Assembly: GCA_963728145.1 (NCBI GenBank)
Contig: CAVSJA010000007.1
Coordinates: forward strand, 930,001 to 994,000
Length of the DNA: 64,000 bases
From: CAVSJA01 sp963728145
GTDB lineage: Bacteria; Bacteroidota; Bacteroidia; Chitinophagales; Chitinophagaceae
Direction of reading: 5' to 3'
Below the pieces are notes generated by a model that was not told the DNA's origin, made no database searches, and saw nothing but the letters and a program-made list of their open reading frames with translations. Every line of letters starts with the position of its first letter. The stretch's first letter is position 1. A program made the position numbers and the translations under genes. Of this stretch, positions 1-10,354 are shown piece by piece.

Positions 1-734
<734 letters not shown>

Positions 735-744
735 TTAGTGCTGG

Positions 745-2295
745 TTACTGTAATGCTACTCTTTCATACTTTAATAACTTACTCGCCCAGGGAATAAAAA
801 ATTTGAAATTTGGTGCATCCGTATGTCCTCCATCGTGCTGTCGCCATGCTAACTCGCCACCAAGCATATCTGTTAACATCGGTGGCATTTTATCTTTCAT
901 ATAATCATTGGAAACTCCAAGATCTTTCGCGCCAAGTAATTTATAAGCTGTGCCTGCTGCAACTGTGGCCATATAACTTCCAGACTGGTCCAACCATTTT
1001 GCATCGCCTTTTTCGGGGATGCCATAGCTAACGAATGTGAGACGAGGTGCGCAAAGCGCAATCAGTTCATGGGAGTCAACGGGAAGATCACAGCCTGTCT
1101 TTTTTCCAAATGATGATTCATCGGTTGCGTATTTCAAATAATTGCCCGCCATCCAATGATATCCTCCACCGCCAGAAAGATTTTCTACTGCTTCACCAAA
1201 GAACCGACGATGAAGTGTTACACCACCTTTTCCGGAAGAGCCGATCAATCCAACAGCAAAACGTGGTTCAAATGCCAAAGTAACCAATGCGGCTTTGCCA
1301 TAACGTGATACGCCTTCAATGCCTACTTTCTTTGCATCAACCAATGGATCGGTTTCCAGATAGTCCAATCCTCTTGCAGCGCCCCATGCCCATGCACGTA
1401 ATGAACCCCAATCATCGGGTTTACGTGGCTGGCCTTTATTTGTTAAGCCAATGATTCCTCTTGTCAATCCTGCTCCATTATCGGCCTGGATACTACTTGT
1501 TTCAATGGTGACATAACCCCAACCCGCAGCCAGTAGTTGTTCTGTTGGTGGAGAATCTCCAGTTGGAGGGGGAGCAAAGAAATTCGGCGGTGGCAGTCTT
1601 GTTATTGGAGAATAGGCAGGATACTTGTCGAAAATTGCTTTTAAACTCGGATCCTGCTTTATCATCATTTCCTTAAATGCATTATTAACTTTTTCCATCT
1701 CATCAGGTGCTGGTTGTGCTGGTGCAGGAAATGTAGGACGACCGCTGAACATCATTAATACCGGGACAGGCCCTTTAACATTCATTGGTACAACCAACAT
1801 CATATTAATATCAACATTGATCAATGGATAGGCGCTGTTATCAACATGTCCAACCAGCATTTTCGCAATAACAGGAATTCGTCCTACAAACTCCCTGTCG
1901 GTAACCTTTACTGTCCACGTAACTTTCGGAACATTCTTTGGTACGCGACCATAAACCTCTCTTTCAAAATCTTCTATTATTTCGGGACGACGCTTAGTCC
2001 ACCATATGTCAGCGGTAGTTACTTTTTTGCCATCTTTCGTAGTCAGTATGTCTGGTAATTGTGGACATGGGTTAGCGAGGGACTCATCATAATTCGCATG
2101 ATTGGGAGCAGATTCATTGCCACTGAAGCCGGGTCTAAGTTTTGTAATTCCCAACTGCTGCTTCATGTTATCATGATCCTGTTGGTTCGTAAACCCTGAC
2201 AGCTTTGGATATTTAGTCGAATCAATACTCGTACCCTGCGCTACCAAAAAATGGGAGAGACCGCACGCGATTAAAAAGAAAAAAACTTTTCTCAT
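745..2295 (-). CDS. CE15 glucuronoyl esterase
   Basis: CE15 enzymes cleave the ester between 4-O-methyl-glucuronic acid on xylan and lignin alcohols. The start chosen is the ATG at 2295, which gives a clean signal peptide (MRKVFFFLIACGLSHFLVAQ). An in-frame ATG at 2325 would add ten residues and run into the upstream gene. The serine motif GVSRYGKAAL puts the nucleophile near residue 330, and the C-terminal HDGGHTDAPN carries the likely catalytic His near residue 491. At about 516 residues it has the size of bacterial CE15 proteins, which are longer than the fungal ones. It lies 16 bp after GH30 and 19 bp before a CE1-like esterase in the same run, fitting debranching of lignin-bound glucuronoxylan. 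Confidence 0.88.
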   Translation of the reverse strand: MRKVFFFLIACGLSHFLVAQGTSIDSTKYPKLSGFTNQQDHDNMKQQLGITKLRPGFSGNESAPNHANYDESLANPCPQLPDILTTKDGKKVTTADIWWTKRRPEIIEDFEREVYGRVPKNVPKVTWTVKVTDREFVGRIPVIAKMLVGHVDNSAYPLINVDINMMLVVPMNVKGPVPVLMMFSGRPTFPAPAQPAPDEMEKVNNAFKEMMIKQDPSLKAIFDKYPAYSPITRLPPPNFFAPPPTGDSPPTEQLLAAGWGYVTIETSSIQADNGAGLTRGIIGLTNKGQPRKPDDWGSLRAWAWGAARGLDYLETDPLVDAKKVGIEGVSRYGKAALVTLAFEPRFAVGLIGSSGKGGVTLHRRFFGEAVENLSGGGGYHWMAGNYLKYATDESSFGKKTGCDLPVDSHELIALCAPRLTFVSYGIPEKGDAKWLDQSGSYMATVAAGTAYKLLGAKDLGVSNDYMKDKMPPMLTDMLGGELAWRQHDGGHTDAPNFKFFIPWASKLLKYERVALQ

Positions 2296-2311
2296 ACGGG
2301 AATTATTAAAA

Positions 2312-3592
2312 TCATTGTTCGACAAAAGTGGTTATACTTAATGGCGGCAATGAAATGGTAAAAGCATTATTGGTAATGGTAATTTTTGTTCCGGCTTCTG
2401 CATTTTTGTCGGCTGAAGTTGTATATGGTATCACCTCGCTTGCTGTAGAGCCATTCAAAGTAATTTTTTGATTAACTATAGAATTATAGTTGTTGATCGC
2501 CACTATAATTTTCTTACCAGCGCTGGTTCTATATGCCGAAACTAATACATCAGGTTTTGTATTTGTACCTGTTCCGAGGCGAACAGAGCCCGGAGAAATA
2601 TATTTTGCGAATTGAGACATCATGTATCCTCTCTTAGTGATTAGTCCATCTTCACCAATCGGGCCATAAAATCTTTTCCCATACCACCAGATATATGCGC
2701 TGAAATTGGCTTTCGTAAGACAATTATGAATTTCTGCAGCCGTGGCAAAATTGGCATTGTAGGTAATGTTCGTATCCAGGTGTTCAGTCATCCATACTTC
2801 TTTGCCTAAATTTTTGGCTACCGTGTTTTCAACGATACCGCTTCCATAAATATGCCCTGCAACAATGTCTATATTACCTGCAGCTGTCGCATCGGCCAGT
2901 ACTTCGTTTGTATAGTTTTGGTTGTTATTAAAAGATTCGGTCGCTATTAATTTGGTGCTGGTCACTAATTGTCCATGGTTCTTTAAAACCTCTTTCATCT
3001 GGGATGCAGTCCAGTCGCAGCTTTCATAGGAAACCTGGATGTCTGGCTCGTTTTGAACAGACACTGCATATAGTGGAGCGCCATTCGTTGACATATAATC
3101 AGCAAAATCATTCAGGAACCTCGCGTAGGCGGCGCCGCTATCGGTCTTCAGAGATCCTCCAATGAGATTATTATTCGTCTTAAATCTTGCAGGAGGGCTC
3201 CAGGGTGTAGCGATCACTTTTGCGCTACGTTGTACTGCACCTTTTGCGTTGGTAAGTTCATATCCACGCCAAATTGGATCTTCAGTTACTCTTATTCTCA
3301 GAATGTTTAATCCAACCTGTCCATTTCCCTTACCAAAAAGACGATCAAGTTCATCAGCAGTAAGGGGACCATTGGGGGGCCTGAAAACAGTTGCGCAACC
3401 AAATCCCTGTATCACCTGGTGCGTTTCAGCTGCCATGATTGTAACCTCCGCCTCGAGTGGAGGTGGGGGTGGAGGCGGAGGAGGATTACCACCACCTCCA
3501 CTGCCTTTGGAACAGAATGCTAACAGAACACTTGTAATTGCAACAAGTGCAATTCCCATAAATAAATAAATGCGGTTATGAAACAGTTTCAT
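2312..3592 (-). CDS. GH30 glucuronoxylanase-like lipoprotein (subfamily 8 type)
   Basis: A 426-residue endo-xylanase-like GH30 protein. The signal peptide ends in a lipobox with Cys27 (LLAFC), followed by a Gly-rich stretch and nine prolines that act as a stiff spacer, so the enzyme is probably displayed on a membrane. The TIM-barrel motifs ATPWSPPARFKTN, VSVQNEPDIQVSYESCDW (acid/base Glu182) and EVWMTEHL (nucleophile Glu270) resemble GH30 subfamily 8. The later WWYGKRFYGP and TKRGYMMSQFAKY segments also match that group. Subfamily 8 enzymes often need a glucuronate branch for cleavage. Here the glucuronate-contacting residue cannot be assigned without a structure alignment, because the segment reads YGKR where many homologues have YIRR. 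The CE15 gene follows closely. Confidence 0.87.
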   Translation of the reverse strand: MKLFHNRIYLFMGIALVAITSVLLAFCSKGSGGGGNPPPPPPPPPLEAEVTIMAAETHQVIQGFGCATVFRPPNGPLTADELDRLFGKGNGQVGLNILRIRVTEDPIWRGYELTNAKGAVQRSAKVIATPWSPPARFKTNNNLIGGSLKTDSGAAYARFLNDFADYMSTNGAPLYAVSVQNEPDIQVSYESCDWTASQMKEVLKNHGQLVTSTKLIATESFNNNQNYTNEVLADATAAGNIDIVAGHIYGSGIVENTVAKNLGKEVWMTEHLDTNITYNANFATAAEIHNCLTKANFSAYIWWYGKRFYGPIGEDGLITKRGYMMSQFAKYISPGSVRLGTGTNTKPDVLVSAYRTSAGKKIIVAINNYNSIVNQKITLNGSTASEVIPYTTSADKNAEAGTKITITNNAFTISLPPLSITTFVEQ

Positions 3593-3602
3593 CTTTCACT
3601 TT

Positions 3603-5568
3603 TTATTTATCGGTTCTGAATGGTGATGCAGGTAAATTTTCCCGATTAAATAGATTTGGGTTCACGGGATTATCAGCCCATGCATATCGAACATATTTCG
3701 GATCATTTACCTGGTCACTCCAAACAATAACTTTGTCGCCTTCTATTTTTGCTTTTGCCCAAACAAATTTTTTGTCATCACCTGCGATCGCAAACTCAGA
3801 CAACTCTTCACCATCACATGCAATTAATCCTGTTCCGGTATTGGTAAAACTGATTACGATCTTATTCCCATCGACAGTTGAAGATTGATAAAGGGGACCT
3901 GAGTAGACAATATTTTCTCCAAAAACTATTTTCTGTGCAGCCAGTGCCAATCTTTCTCCAACATCTTTTTTATTGTCTGGATGAATATCATTCCATTCTC
4001 CAAGGTCAATTGCAACAGCCATTGCAGTATTTGGCACAGATAAAGACTTTAATTGCGATTCGCGCAGCATTGCCCAATTGCTTTCCGAAGGGATATAATT
4101 GTAATCCATAAATCCAGGAAGCTGTACAAAGAAGAAGGGCAGTTCTCCTTGCCTCCATTTATTTCTCCAATCTCTTATTTGTGCAGGTTGAAGAATTGCA
4201 TATTCTGCGGCTCTTCCTGAATTAGCTTCACCCTGGTACCAAAGAAATCCTTTGACCGTATAATTGATAAGCGGGGCAACCATTGCATTGTACAAAGCTG
4301 ATTGGTTGATTTTGTGCATTGATTGGGAAAGGAGGGCCCGTGCCAGGTCCCCGCCGCCAGCGGGGCGAGGGACAAATACTTCACCTACTTTATATAACCA
4401 TGTTCCTTTAAGATCAACCGTATCATTACCTGCAAACATGCAATAAGGTTTATCAGGAACAAATCCGCCTTTACCATTATTGTTAATGACACGAACTACA
4501 AACACATTTTTTCCTGCCTTCAATACATCTGCAGTTACATGGTATCTTCTTTGAGGATACATGTAAGTTGTATTGCCAACCAATTTTCCATTGATGTACA
4601 AGAAATCGGCATCCACAATTCTTCCGAGAAAAACTCTGGCAGGTTTACCAATCATTGATGCAGGTATATCAATTTCTTTTCTATACCAAACTATTCCATT
4701 TAGATCTTTAATACCCTGATCTTCCCAATAGCCAGGAATATTAATAGGATCGCCAGCCCCTGGGAACGTAAGCAGGATCAAACCATTTTACAGCGTCTGC
4801 CATTCCTTTATCCATCGGCTGCGGCGGCCTGTTAGAAGCAGGTCGACTTGCAGTTCTTGCCAATCCATTGACATAAGCCGTGTCTTTATTTTTCTGAATC
4901 GTTGCCTGCATAGCAGGAAATTCTTTCAATCCTTCTTCACTTGTCCATGCTTCGATAGGAGTACCACCTACACTTGCATTGATCAATCCGATAGGGACAT
5001 GATATTTTTCATACAGCTTTCTTGCAAAAAAATAAGCGACAGCTGAAAATGGTCGTATGTCTTCCTGATTCGCCCATTTCCAGTATCCCGTTGGAAGATC
5101 GGCTTGCGGACCCTGGAGATTTGTCATTGTAGGAATCCAGAAATGCCTTATCTGCGGATAATTGGCTTCAGCAATATCTTTTGCATAGGTGACATCGTGA
5201 ATATTCATCTGATGCACCATATTCGATTGGCCACTGCAAATCCAAACATCCCCGATTAGAATTTCTTTAAGCGTGATCTTGTTTTTTCCCGTAATATCCA
5301 TGGTATAGGGTCCACCTGCTTTCAATGGAGCAAGCATTACTGACCAATTACCATTTGCATCCGCTTTAGCTTTATAATTTTTATTGTTGAATCTTACTGT
5401 TATCTTTTCGTCCTTTGAAGCCCAGCCCCATATCCTGATATTTGCATCTCTTTGCAGGATCATACTATCCCGTACCAATCGTGGAAGCTTTACCTGTGCG
5501 ATAAGCTCTGATTGATTAATCGATATAAATAAGATCAATAGGTAAAGTATCTTCTTATTCTTCATCAT
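3603..5568 (-). CDS. Sialate O-acetylesterase-like (SASA domain) carbohydrate acetylesterase, frameshifted
   Basis: Two reading frames together make one SASA-family protein of about 650 residues. The first (4741-5568) has a signal peptide, a beta-sandwich start and the nucleophile motif CSGQSNM with Ser near residue 115. The second (3603-4781) carries WYQGEAN and the late HPDNKKDVGERLAL segment with the catalytic Asp/His region. The frame breaks at the CCC/GGGG runs near 4757-4764. Removing one base gives a smooth VPGAGDPINIPGYWEDQG. In xylan loci this family often acts as acetyl-xylan esterase, and a role on sialic acid would not fit here. Its start overlaps the TolB-like stop (ATGA). The break is either a sequencing indel or a real mutation. 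A GC-rich in-frame insert lies at about 4335-4375. Confidence 0.82.
4340..4374. repeat. GC-rich palindrome inside the SASA-esterase gene
   Basis: A perfect 6-bp stem (CCCCGC 4349-4354, GCGGGG 4360-4365) with loop CGCCA sits inside the coding sequence, and outer GTCCC/GGGAC bases extend the symmetry. It is far richer in G+C than its surroundings and encodes a Gly/Ala/Arg-rich stretch (RPAGGGDLARALL) at a place where related proteins are usually shorter. It looks like a small palindromic repeat inserted in frame. Only this one copy was seen in the window. Confidence 0.45.
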
Positions 5569-7061
5569 TTCAATTGGGTATTACTTACAAATGCAATTCG
5601 TTTACTATCGGGCGACCATGAGGGCACATTGATCGTTCCCTGCCCGCCGTATACATAGGCAATATTTTTTGGAACACCTCCACTTGCAGGCATCAGGCGC
5701 AAATAAATTTTCTGATACCAGGGATGATCAGTTGGATTGATCTCTTTAGGATAGGAGAGAAAAACGATCCACTTGCCGTCGGGTGAAAAATGCGGGAACC
5801 AATCATTGTATTCATCAAAAGTTACTTGTTCCTGGCCGCCGCCGTCGGGTTTCATTCTCCAGAGCTTCATTGTACCTGTTCTTACTGAATTAAAATAGAT
5901 CCATTTACCATCGGGGCTATACTCAGGTGAATCATCCAATGTTGGCGTATTGGTTAGTTGTTTTTCTTTTTTTGTAGCAATATCAATAGCCCAGATATCG
6001 TATTGATTTTTTCTCTGGCCGGTAAAGATCAATTTCTTTCCATCAGTTGACCAACTATGCAAGTAAGAATGACCTGAATCCGGAGAAGTGATTTGTATGG
6101 GTTTATCTGAACCTGCGATCGGCAGAATGAACAAAGTTGAAATTCTTTTCTCTCCAACATGATTACTTAGTGCCATTTGTTTTCCATCAAATGAGATTAC
6201 ATGATCATTGTTGTTTTGATTAGCGGTACCGGTATTGAACTTGTCTATTGTACCATTGGCCAGGTTGTATTTGTACAATAAACCTTCCGAATTGTAGATA
6301 AGAAATTTTCCATCGCTTGTCCAGTTGGGCGCCTGTAAGGAGTTTGGCGCGCTGTGTAAGATTTTTCTATGCCCCGTTTGTACATCCATTACTTCAACAT
6401 GACTTCCGATATAGTCGCGATAAGGGCGGAAATCTTTGGCTGCTGGAATGATTAAGCGAACATTGCTGAATACGGCTTGTTCAACAACATCTTCATTATG
6501 CGAACAGATAAAGATACCTGCGTAGACTTCCTCGTTCAATTCAAGCTCTTTTGTTGAAGTCTTATAATTTTCACCAGGCGTCGCTGCAGAAAAGGTAAAT
6601 GTATTGCCGCTGCGTTGTAATTCAATATTGACGGCTCCATTGGAGGGTAAAACGATTTGTTGTGTTTGCGCAGTATCTGCATGCCTGAATTGGAGAGAGG
6701 TCAGGCCATCTCCATGAACGGCGGCGTCTGCATATGGCGAGTTAGCAGTAAGCTCATTTCTTGCGATGATTCCAATTTTGCGATGCGGATCTACACCTTT
6801 TCCAACAAAACGAACAGTCGCACTGATGATGAAATCACCTTTTATCTTTTTCCATAAAAAACGAAACTGATCGTTATTCGCCCACATATTCTTTCCTCCG
6901 CAGGCCATGGTGTATTCCTGCGTTTCGCTATTATAGCTTGCCATTCCTTTTTTGACAGGATCGCCAACATCCTCATTGCCGTCAAATATTCCTGTCTTTT
7001 GTGAATTGGCAGAAAATATTATTGTCAATAGAAAGCAAAGCAATAACGATGTTTTTTTCAT
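5565..7061 (-). CDS. TolB-like beta-propeller protein with N-terminal DUF1349-like domain
   Basis: About 498 residues from the ATG at 7061, which opens a good signal peptide (MKKTSLLLCFLLTIIFSANSQ). An earlier in-frame ATG at 7127 would overlap the cupin gene and hide the signal. Residues ~25-210 look like a concanavalin-type DUF1349 sandwich (FRFLWKKIKGDFIISATV). The rest is a PD40/TolB propeller with repeated blades of the form SPDGKWIYFNS, FSPDGKWIVFLS and WSPDSKRIAFVS. Such proteins are exported and bind glycans or proteins, and no catalytic residue can be named. It sits between the cupin (19 bp gap) and the SASA esterase (4-bp ATGA overlap), so it is part of the xylan run. The actual role is unknown. 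Confidence 0.75.
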   Translation of the reverse strand: MKKTSLLLCFLLTIIFSANSQKTGIFDGNEDVGDPVKKGMASYNSETQEYTMACGGKNMWANNDQFRFLWKKIKGDFIISATVRFVGKGVDPHRKIGIIARNELTANSPYADAAVHGDGLTSLQFRHADTAQTQQIVLPSNGAVNIELQRSGNTFTFSAATPGENYKTSTKELELNEEVYAGIFICSHNEDVVEQAVFSNVRLIIPAAKDFRPYRDYIGSHVEVMDVQTGHRKILHSAPNSLQAPNWTSDGKFLIYNSEGLLYKYNLANGTIDKFNTGTANQNNNDHVISFDGKQMALSNHVGEKRISTLFILPIAGSDKPIQITSPDSGHSYLHSWSTDGKKLIFTGQRKNQYDIWAIDIATKKEKQLTNTPTLDDSPEYSPDGKWIYFNSVRTGTMKLWRMKPDGGGQEQVTFDEYNDWFPHFSPDGKWIVFLSYPKEINPTDHPWYQKIYLRLMPASGGVPKNIAYVYGGQGTINVPSWSPDSKRIAFVSNTQLK

Positions 7062-7080
7062 GCAGGCTTTTTTATATGAA

Positions 7081-7857
7081 TTAATCCCTCCATTGAAAAG
7101 CGAAATATTCGCATTGTTCCTTCCCAATATTCTTTAAAGCATGTGGAACTTTAGATGAAACGAAATAGAGATCACCCGCAGATCCTTTATAAAGTTTTCC
7201 GTCGATATACATTTCGACATTACCTCTTAAGATCAAAATGATTTCCTCCTGCACATGTGTATGCGGCGCATGGCTTACGGAATCCGCATTCAGGGCTGTT
7301 GTATGCATTTCAAATTGCGCCAGCTGCGATGTAGGCCGGTTAAAGAAATCTCTCCGATATCCTTTTCCCGTATTTGAGATTTTGAGCTCGTTCCAGTCCA
7401 GCATCAGCGAACCACCTGCATTCTTCGCTCGCTGCAGATTCATTGTATTCCTTCCTTTATATTTCAAAATGTAGTAACTGGCTTGCGTGTTCCCTGCATT
7501 TTCAAATCCATGCTCTTCTGTGGGCATAGCAAAGGCAACACTACCAGGTCCAAGGACCCTGCTTTTACCAGCAATGGTGATTTTTACCTGTCCTTCTTTT
7601 ATGATAACTAATTCTTCTTCGTCATTATGAACATGGGGCGGGTGAGGAGCTTTGCCCGGTTCCAATGTGGTTGCATGAATTTCGAAATGGTTTAATGCAA
7701 ATGTTTTTCCTTCCAATACCTGTCTTCTTACCCTGGTTTCCTCTTTCTTCGCTTCGAGTTTATTCCAATAATAAACTCCCGATAATAAACTATCGGCTCT
7801 TTGAGCCAACAGTGAAAAAGCTAACAGTTTGAACGTTATGAGGAGGAGGATTCTCAT
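7081..7857 (-). CDS. Exported double-cupin protein
   Basis: 258 residues with a short signal peptide (ending LLAQ) and two cupin_2 barrels. The first has PHPPHVHNDEEELVIIKEG and the second SHAPHTHVQEEIILILRG, each keeping the His-x-His...Glu metal-binding set, followed by a second-half PHALKN or EEHGFEN motif. Two intact metal sites suggest a bicupin enzyme or sugar-binding protein in the periplasm. KdgF-type cupins that act on unsaturated uronates are single-domain, so that role cannot be claimed here. Its start overlaps the end of the CE1-like esterase by one base (TAATG), and the TolB-like gene follows after 19 bp. Translation of the whole stretch is probably coupled. Confidence 0.75.
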   Translation of the reverse strand: MRILLLITFKLLAFSLLAQRADSLLSGVYYWNKLEAKKEETRVRRQVLEGKTFALNHFEIHATTLEPGKAPHPPHVHNDEEELVIIKEGQVKITIAGKSRVLGPGSVAFAMPTEEHGFENAGNTQASYYILKYKGRNTMNLQRAKNAGGSLMLDWNELKISNTGKGYRRDFFNRPTSQLAQFEMHTTALNADSVSHAPHTHVQEEIILILRGNVEMYIDGKLYKGSAGDLYFVSSKVPHALKNIGKEQCEYFAFQWRD

Positions 7858-8939
7858 TAATTGACTTTTTTGAGAAACAGGTTTTCATTGTAGCGGGCCA
7901 CATCAATCCCCTCAACTTTTCCCCCGCTTATTTTGAAATAAAGATTGAAGAACTCTGAATTGGTATAGAATTCTGTCGGACTTGCTGCAAACAATTCGTA
8001 TTTGATTGTTGGAGATAAGTAGAATACCAATTGGTTGTTTTCATTCTTAAATTCAACAATATTTCCATTTGGCAGTTGATATTTCCCCGTCAATTGATTG
8101 AGTTCTGCGTTATCTAACTTGAACTTTCGTTTTTCAAAAATGTACTGAAGGCCTCTTGCAAATGTTTCGCCTTTGGTGCCGGAGTGTCCTGTATTTTCCA
8201 GTACTTTGGAGCGAATGTTAACATTAGCGTAATTCTTGCTGATAAAGTAATCAGCCATTTTTTCATAACCCGGGCGACTTCTTTCTACATCGCCAATCGT
8301 CATATACACTTTAACGGGTTTTGATAATTTCTTTTCGGCAAATTCTTTCTCGTATTTGTAAAGCACTTCTCTGTCCCAACCAACAGCAGGACTTGCGGCT
8401 GCATAACCTGTGAACATATCCGTATGCGTGAGGAAAGCATATAAAGTGATCAGTCCACCCAGTGAACAACCCATTAACGAACGATGAACGGGATCCGCTT
8501 TATAATTTTTTTCCATGAACGGAAACAATTCATCTTTCATAAAGGATAGGAAATTATCGGCTCCTCCACTCTGTGGTAATTGATCTATTTTGGTTGGAGT
8601 ATAATCTCTTGCCCGCAAACTATCAGGATTGGGGTTGGTGCCACCCCAGGTTATACCAACAATGATCATTTCCGGAATAAAACCATCATAGTAATGTTCA
8701 CCGTAGATAGACTTCACCAACGGGAAATCCCACTGTGAATCCATCAGGTACACAACCGGATATCTTTTTGTACTGTTTTTAAAACCACCGGGAAGGAGGA
8801 TATGCAATTCGTATTCCTGTCCGGTAACGATCGAAGAAGTTATTTTTCTAACCTCGGAGCCGGGGATATCAACTCTTGGGTATTGTGCATTTGCATTCAA
8901 GGTGAATGCGATTAAAAACAATACAATCGTGTATTTCAT
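7857..8939 (-). CDS. CE1-like esterase with C-terminal extension
   Basis: 360 residues with a signal peptide ending NANAQ. The esterase (PF00756-type) core has YPVVYLMDSQWDF, the nucleophile elbow GCSLGGLITLY with Ser near residue 159, and a late LENTGHSG that supplies the His. After residue ~275 comes an extra domain of about 85 residues (LTGKYQLPNGNIVEFKNENN) like the small beta domain appended to some esterases and beta-lactamase-like hydrolases. It shares overlapping stop/start codons with both neighbours. Within a xylan locus it is likely a feruloyl or acetyl esterase distinct from the one at the left edge. Substrate not determined from sequence. Confidence 0.8.
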   Translation of the reverse strand: MKYTIVLFLIAFTLNANAQYPRVDIPGSEVRKITSSIVTGQEYELHILLPGGFKNSTKRYPVVYLMDSQWDFPLVKSIYGEHYYDGFIPEMIIVGITWGGTNPNPDSLRARDYTPTKIDQLPQSGGADNFLSFMKDELFPFMEKNYKADPVHRSLMGCSLGGLITLYAFLTHTDMFTGYAAASPAVGWDREVLYKYEKEFAEKKLSKPVKVYMTIGDVERSRPGYEKMADYFISKNYANVNIRSKVLENTGHSGTKGETFARGLQYIFEKRKFKLDNAELNQLTGKYQLPNGNIVEFKNENNQLVFYLSPTIKYELFAASPTEFYTNSEFFNLYFKISGGKVEGIDVARYNENLFLKKVN

Positions 8940-10354
8940 TATTTGTTCTTTAAAGAAATTTCCAACGCTTTAGTCGTTGTATAATATTTAGCCAACATGT
9001 TTGGAACTTCCCAGGCTGGCATGTTCTTGTTTTTTAAGTATTCGAGATAATTTTGCATTACGCGCCCGAAGTGTGCTTCATGTCCTTCTTTGTATTTGTC
9101 TGGAATTATTACCTGCCATTTGGAATATCCTGAAGTAACGGGCCCAGGGCTGATAATTGTAATTTCTTTTAACTCAACTCCTGGATATCTTGTTTGGATT
9201 TTTGTAAATGCTTCGGTCGGGTCAAACGCTTCATTGAGTATAGGTTCAATATAAAGTGTAGGCTGATAGTTTTCCTCCCTGCCCTGGCTAATGATAAGAT
9301 TTGTTTTTGTTCCTCTCATAATCGAATGATGCGTATCGCCGGTCCCTTCAGGAGCTTTGTAGTTCCATATCACTGAAGTCTTAGCATGAACTCCCTTTAT
9401 TTTATAATTAATCTCACCATTACAATGCACCTGTAACACGGAATCATTGGTTACATATTTTTCTAAATAGGATGGAAACCTGCCTAGTTTAGTAATCGCT
9501 TTGAATTCAGAAAGCCGCATTTCAGTTGCCCATCTCTTAGCTGTATTGAAACTTATATCTTTTGTATCGATCACTTGTTCGGGAAAACATTCCCACTGAA
9601 CAAGATCAGCCAAATGCGTCATCACATCCACTATTCCTTCGCCTTGCTGATTTACATCCATGAACCAAGCTGGCCTCGTTAAAATATTTCCAGATACATA
9701 CTTATAAAAATGGTGTACACTTTCCTTACTGATTGCGGGACTGGCGAACGTACCTTTTTCCAATTCACCGAATATTTCTGGAATCATTGAGATCTCTTTT
9801 TGAAGGATCGTGTTGATCTCAAACCTTTCGGTCATAATATCATACAGCAGCAGTTCCTTTTTCTTAGCAACTTCAAAAGCTTTTTTCAATAATTCAAAAT
9901 CTTCAGTTGTTATTGCCATTGGCTTATCGGCAAATACATTGAACCCTGCTTCCAGGGATTTTAGAATATATTCTGTCTTCTTCTCATTATTTCCTGAAAG
10001 CACAACAACATTTCCCTTTCTATCAGCGAGCAACTTTTCAAAGAAATCTGGCCCAGTATAGACTTCTTCATTCCAATTTGTAGGAGATTCTTTTCTTGAA
10101 TTGTATCCATTGATACGGTCTAAATGAAGTTTTAGATCGTCACCACCCGGTGCATATACATATACTGTTGAATCCACATCCTTATATGGAGTTTTTTGAA
10201 CTAACGCTGCATGAAAATGCCCTGGATCGAGTGTTATCAATCTAACCGGTTTGCTGACAGTATCCGATTCACCCTTCTTGCTATCAGACTGGCAACTCAT
10301 CTGAAGAATAGTTATTAAAAAGAAAATTGATGTTATTCTATACAGCAGTTTCAT
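8939..10354 (-). CDS. Gfo/Idh/MocA-type putative oxidoreductase, lipoprotein
   Basis: 471 residues. The N-terminus is a lipoprotein signal with Cys21 (LQMSC). The start of the Rossmann fold (PVRLITLDPGHFHAALVQK) lacks a classic GxGxxG, as in the group with the separate 'putative oxidoreductase C-terminal' domain (PF16490-type). NVFADKPMAI gives the conserved Lys-Pro of the family. The second half, with VDVMTHLADLVQWECFP, fits the substrate domain. A membrane-anchored, extracytoplasmic NAD(P)-type enzyme is odd because such cofactors are scarce there, and a tightly bound cofactor is one solution known in the family. It overlaps the next Gfo/Idh gene by 17 bp. Likely role: oxidation or reduction of a sugar or glycoside in the periplasm, inferred. 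Confidence 0.8.
   Translation of the reverse strand: MKLLYRITSIFFLITILQMSCQSDSKKGESDTVSKPVRLITLDPGHFHAALVQKTPYKDVDSTVYVYAPGGDDLKLHLDRINGYNSRKESPTNWNEEVYTGPDFFEKLLADRKGNVVVLSGNNEKKTEYILKSLEAGFNVFADKPMAITTEDFELLKKAFEVAKKKELLLYDIMTERFEINTILQKEISMIPEIFGELEKGTFASPAISKESVHHFYKYVSGNILTRPAWFMDVNQQGEGIVDVMTHLADLVQWECFPEQVIDTKDISFNTAKRWATEMRLSEFKAITKLGRFPSYLEKYVTNDSVLQVHCNGEINYKIKGVHAKTSVIWNYKAPEGTGDTHHSIMRGTKTNLIISQGREENYQPTLYIEPILNEAFDPTEAFTKIQTRYPGVELKEITIISPGPVTSGYSKWQVIIPDKYKEGHEAHFGRVMQNYLEYLKNKNMPAWEVPNMLAKYYTTTKALEISLKNK

Noticed and set aside
3162..3569. 135-codon plus-strand frame with poly-Gly
   Set aside because: It is antisense to the Gly/Pro linker of GH30 and has no independent support.
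3603..5568. Sialic acid catabolism
   Set aside because: The SASA domain alone suggests it, but no neuraminidase, NanA or transporter is near, and the locus is xylan-specific.
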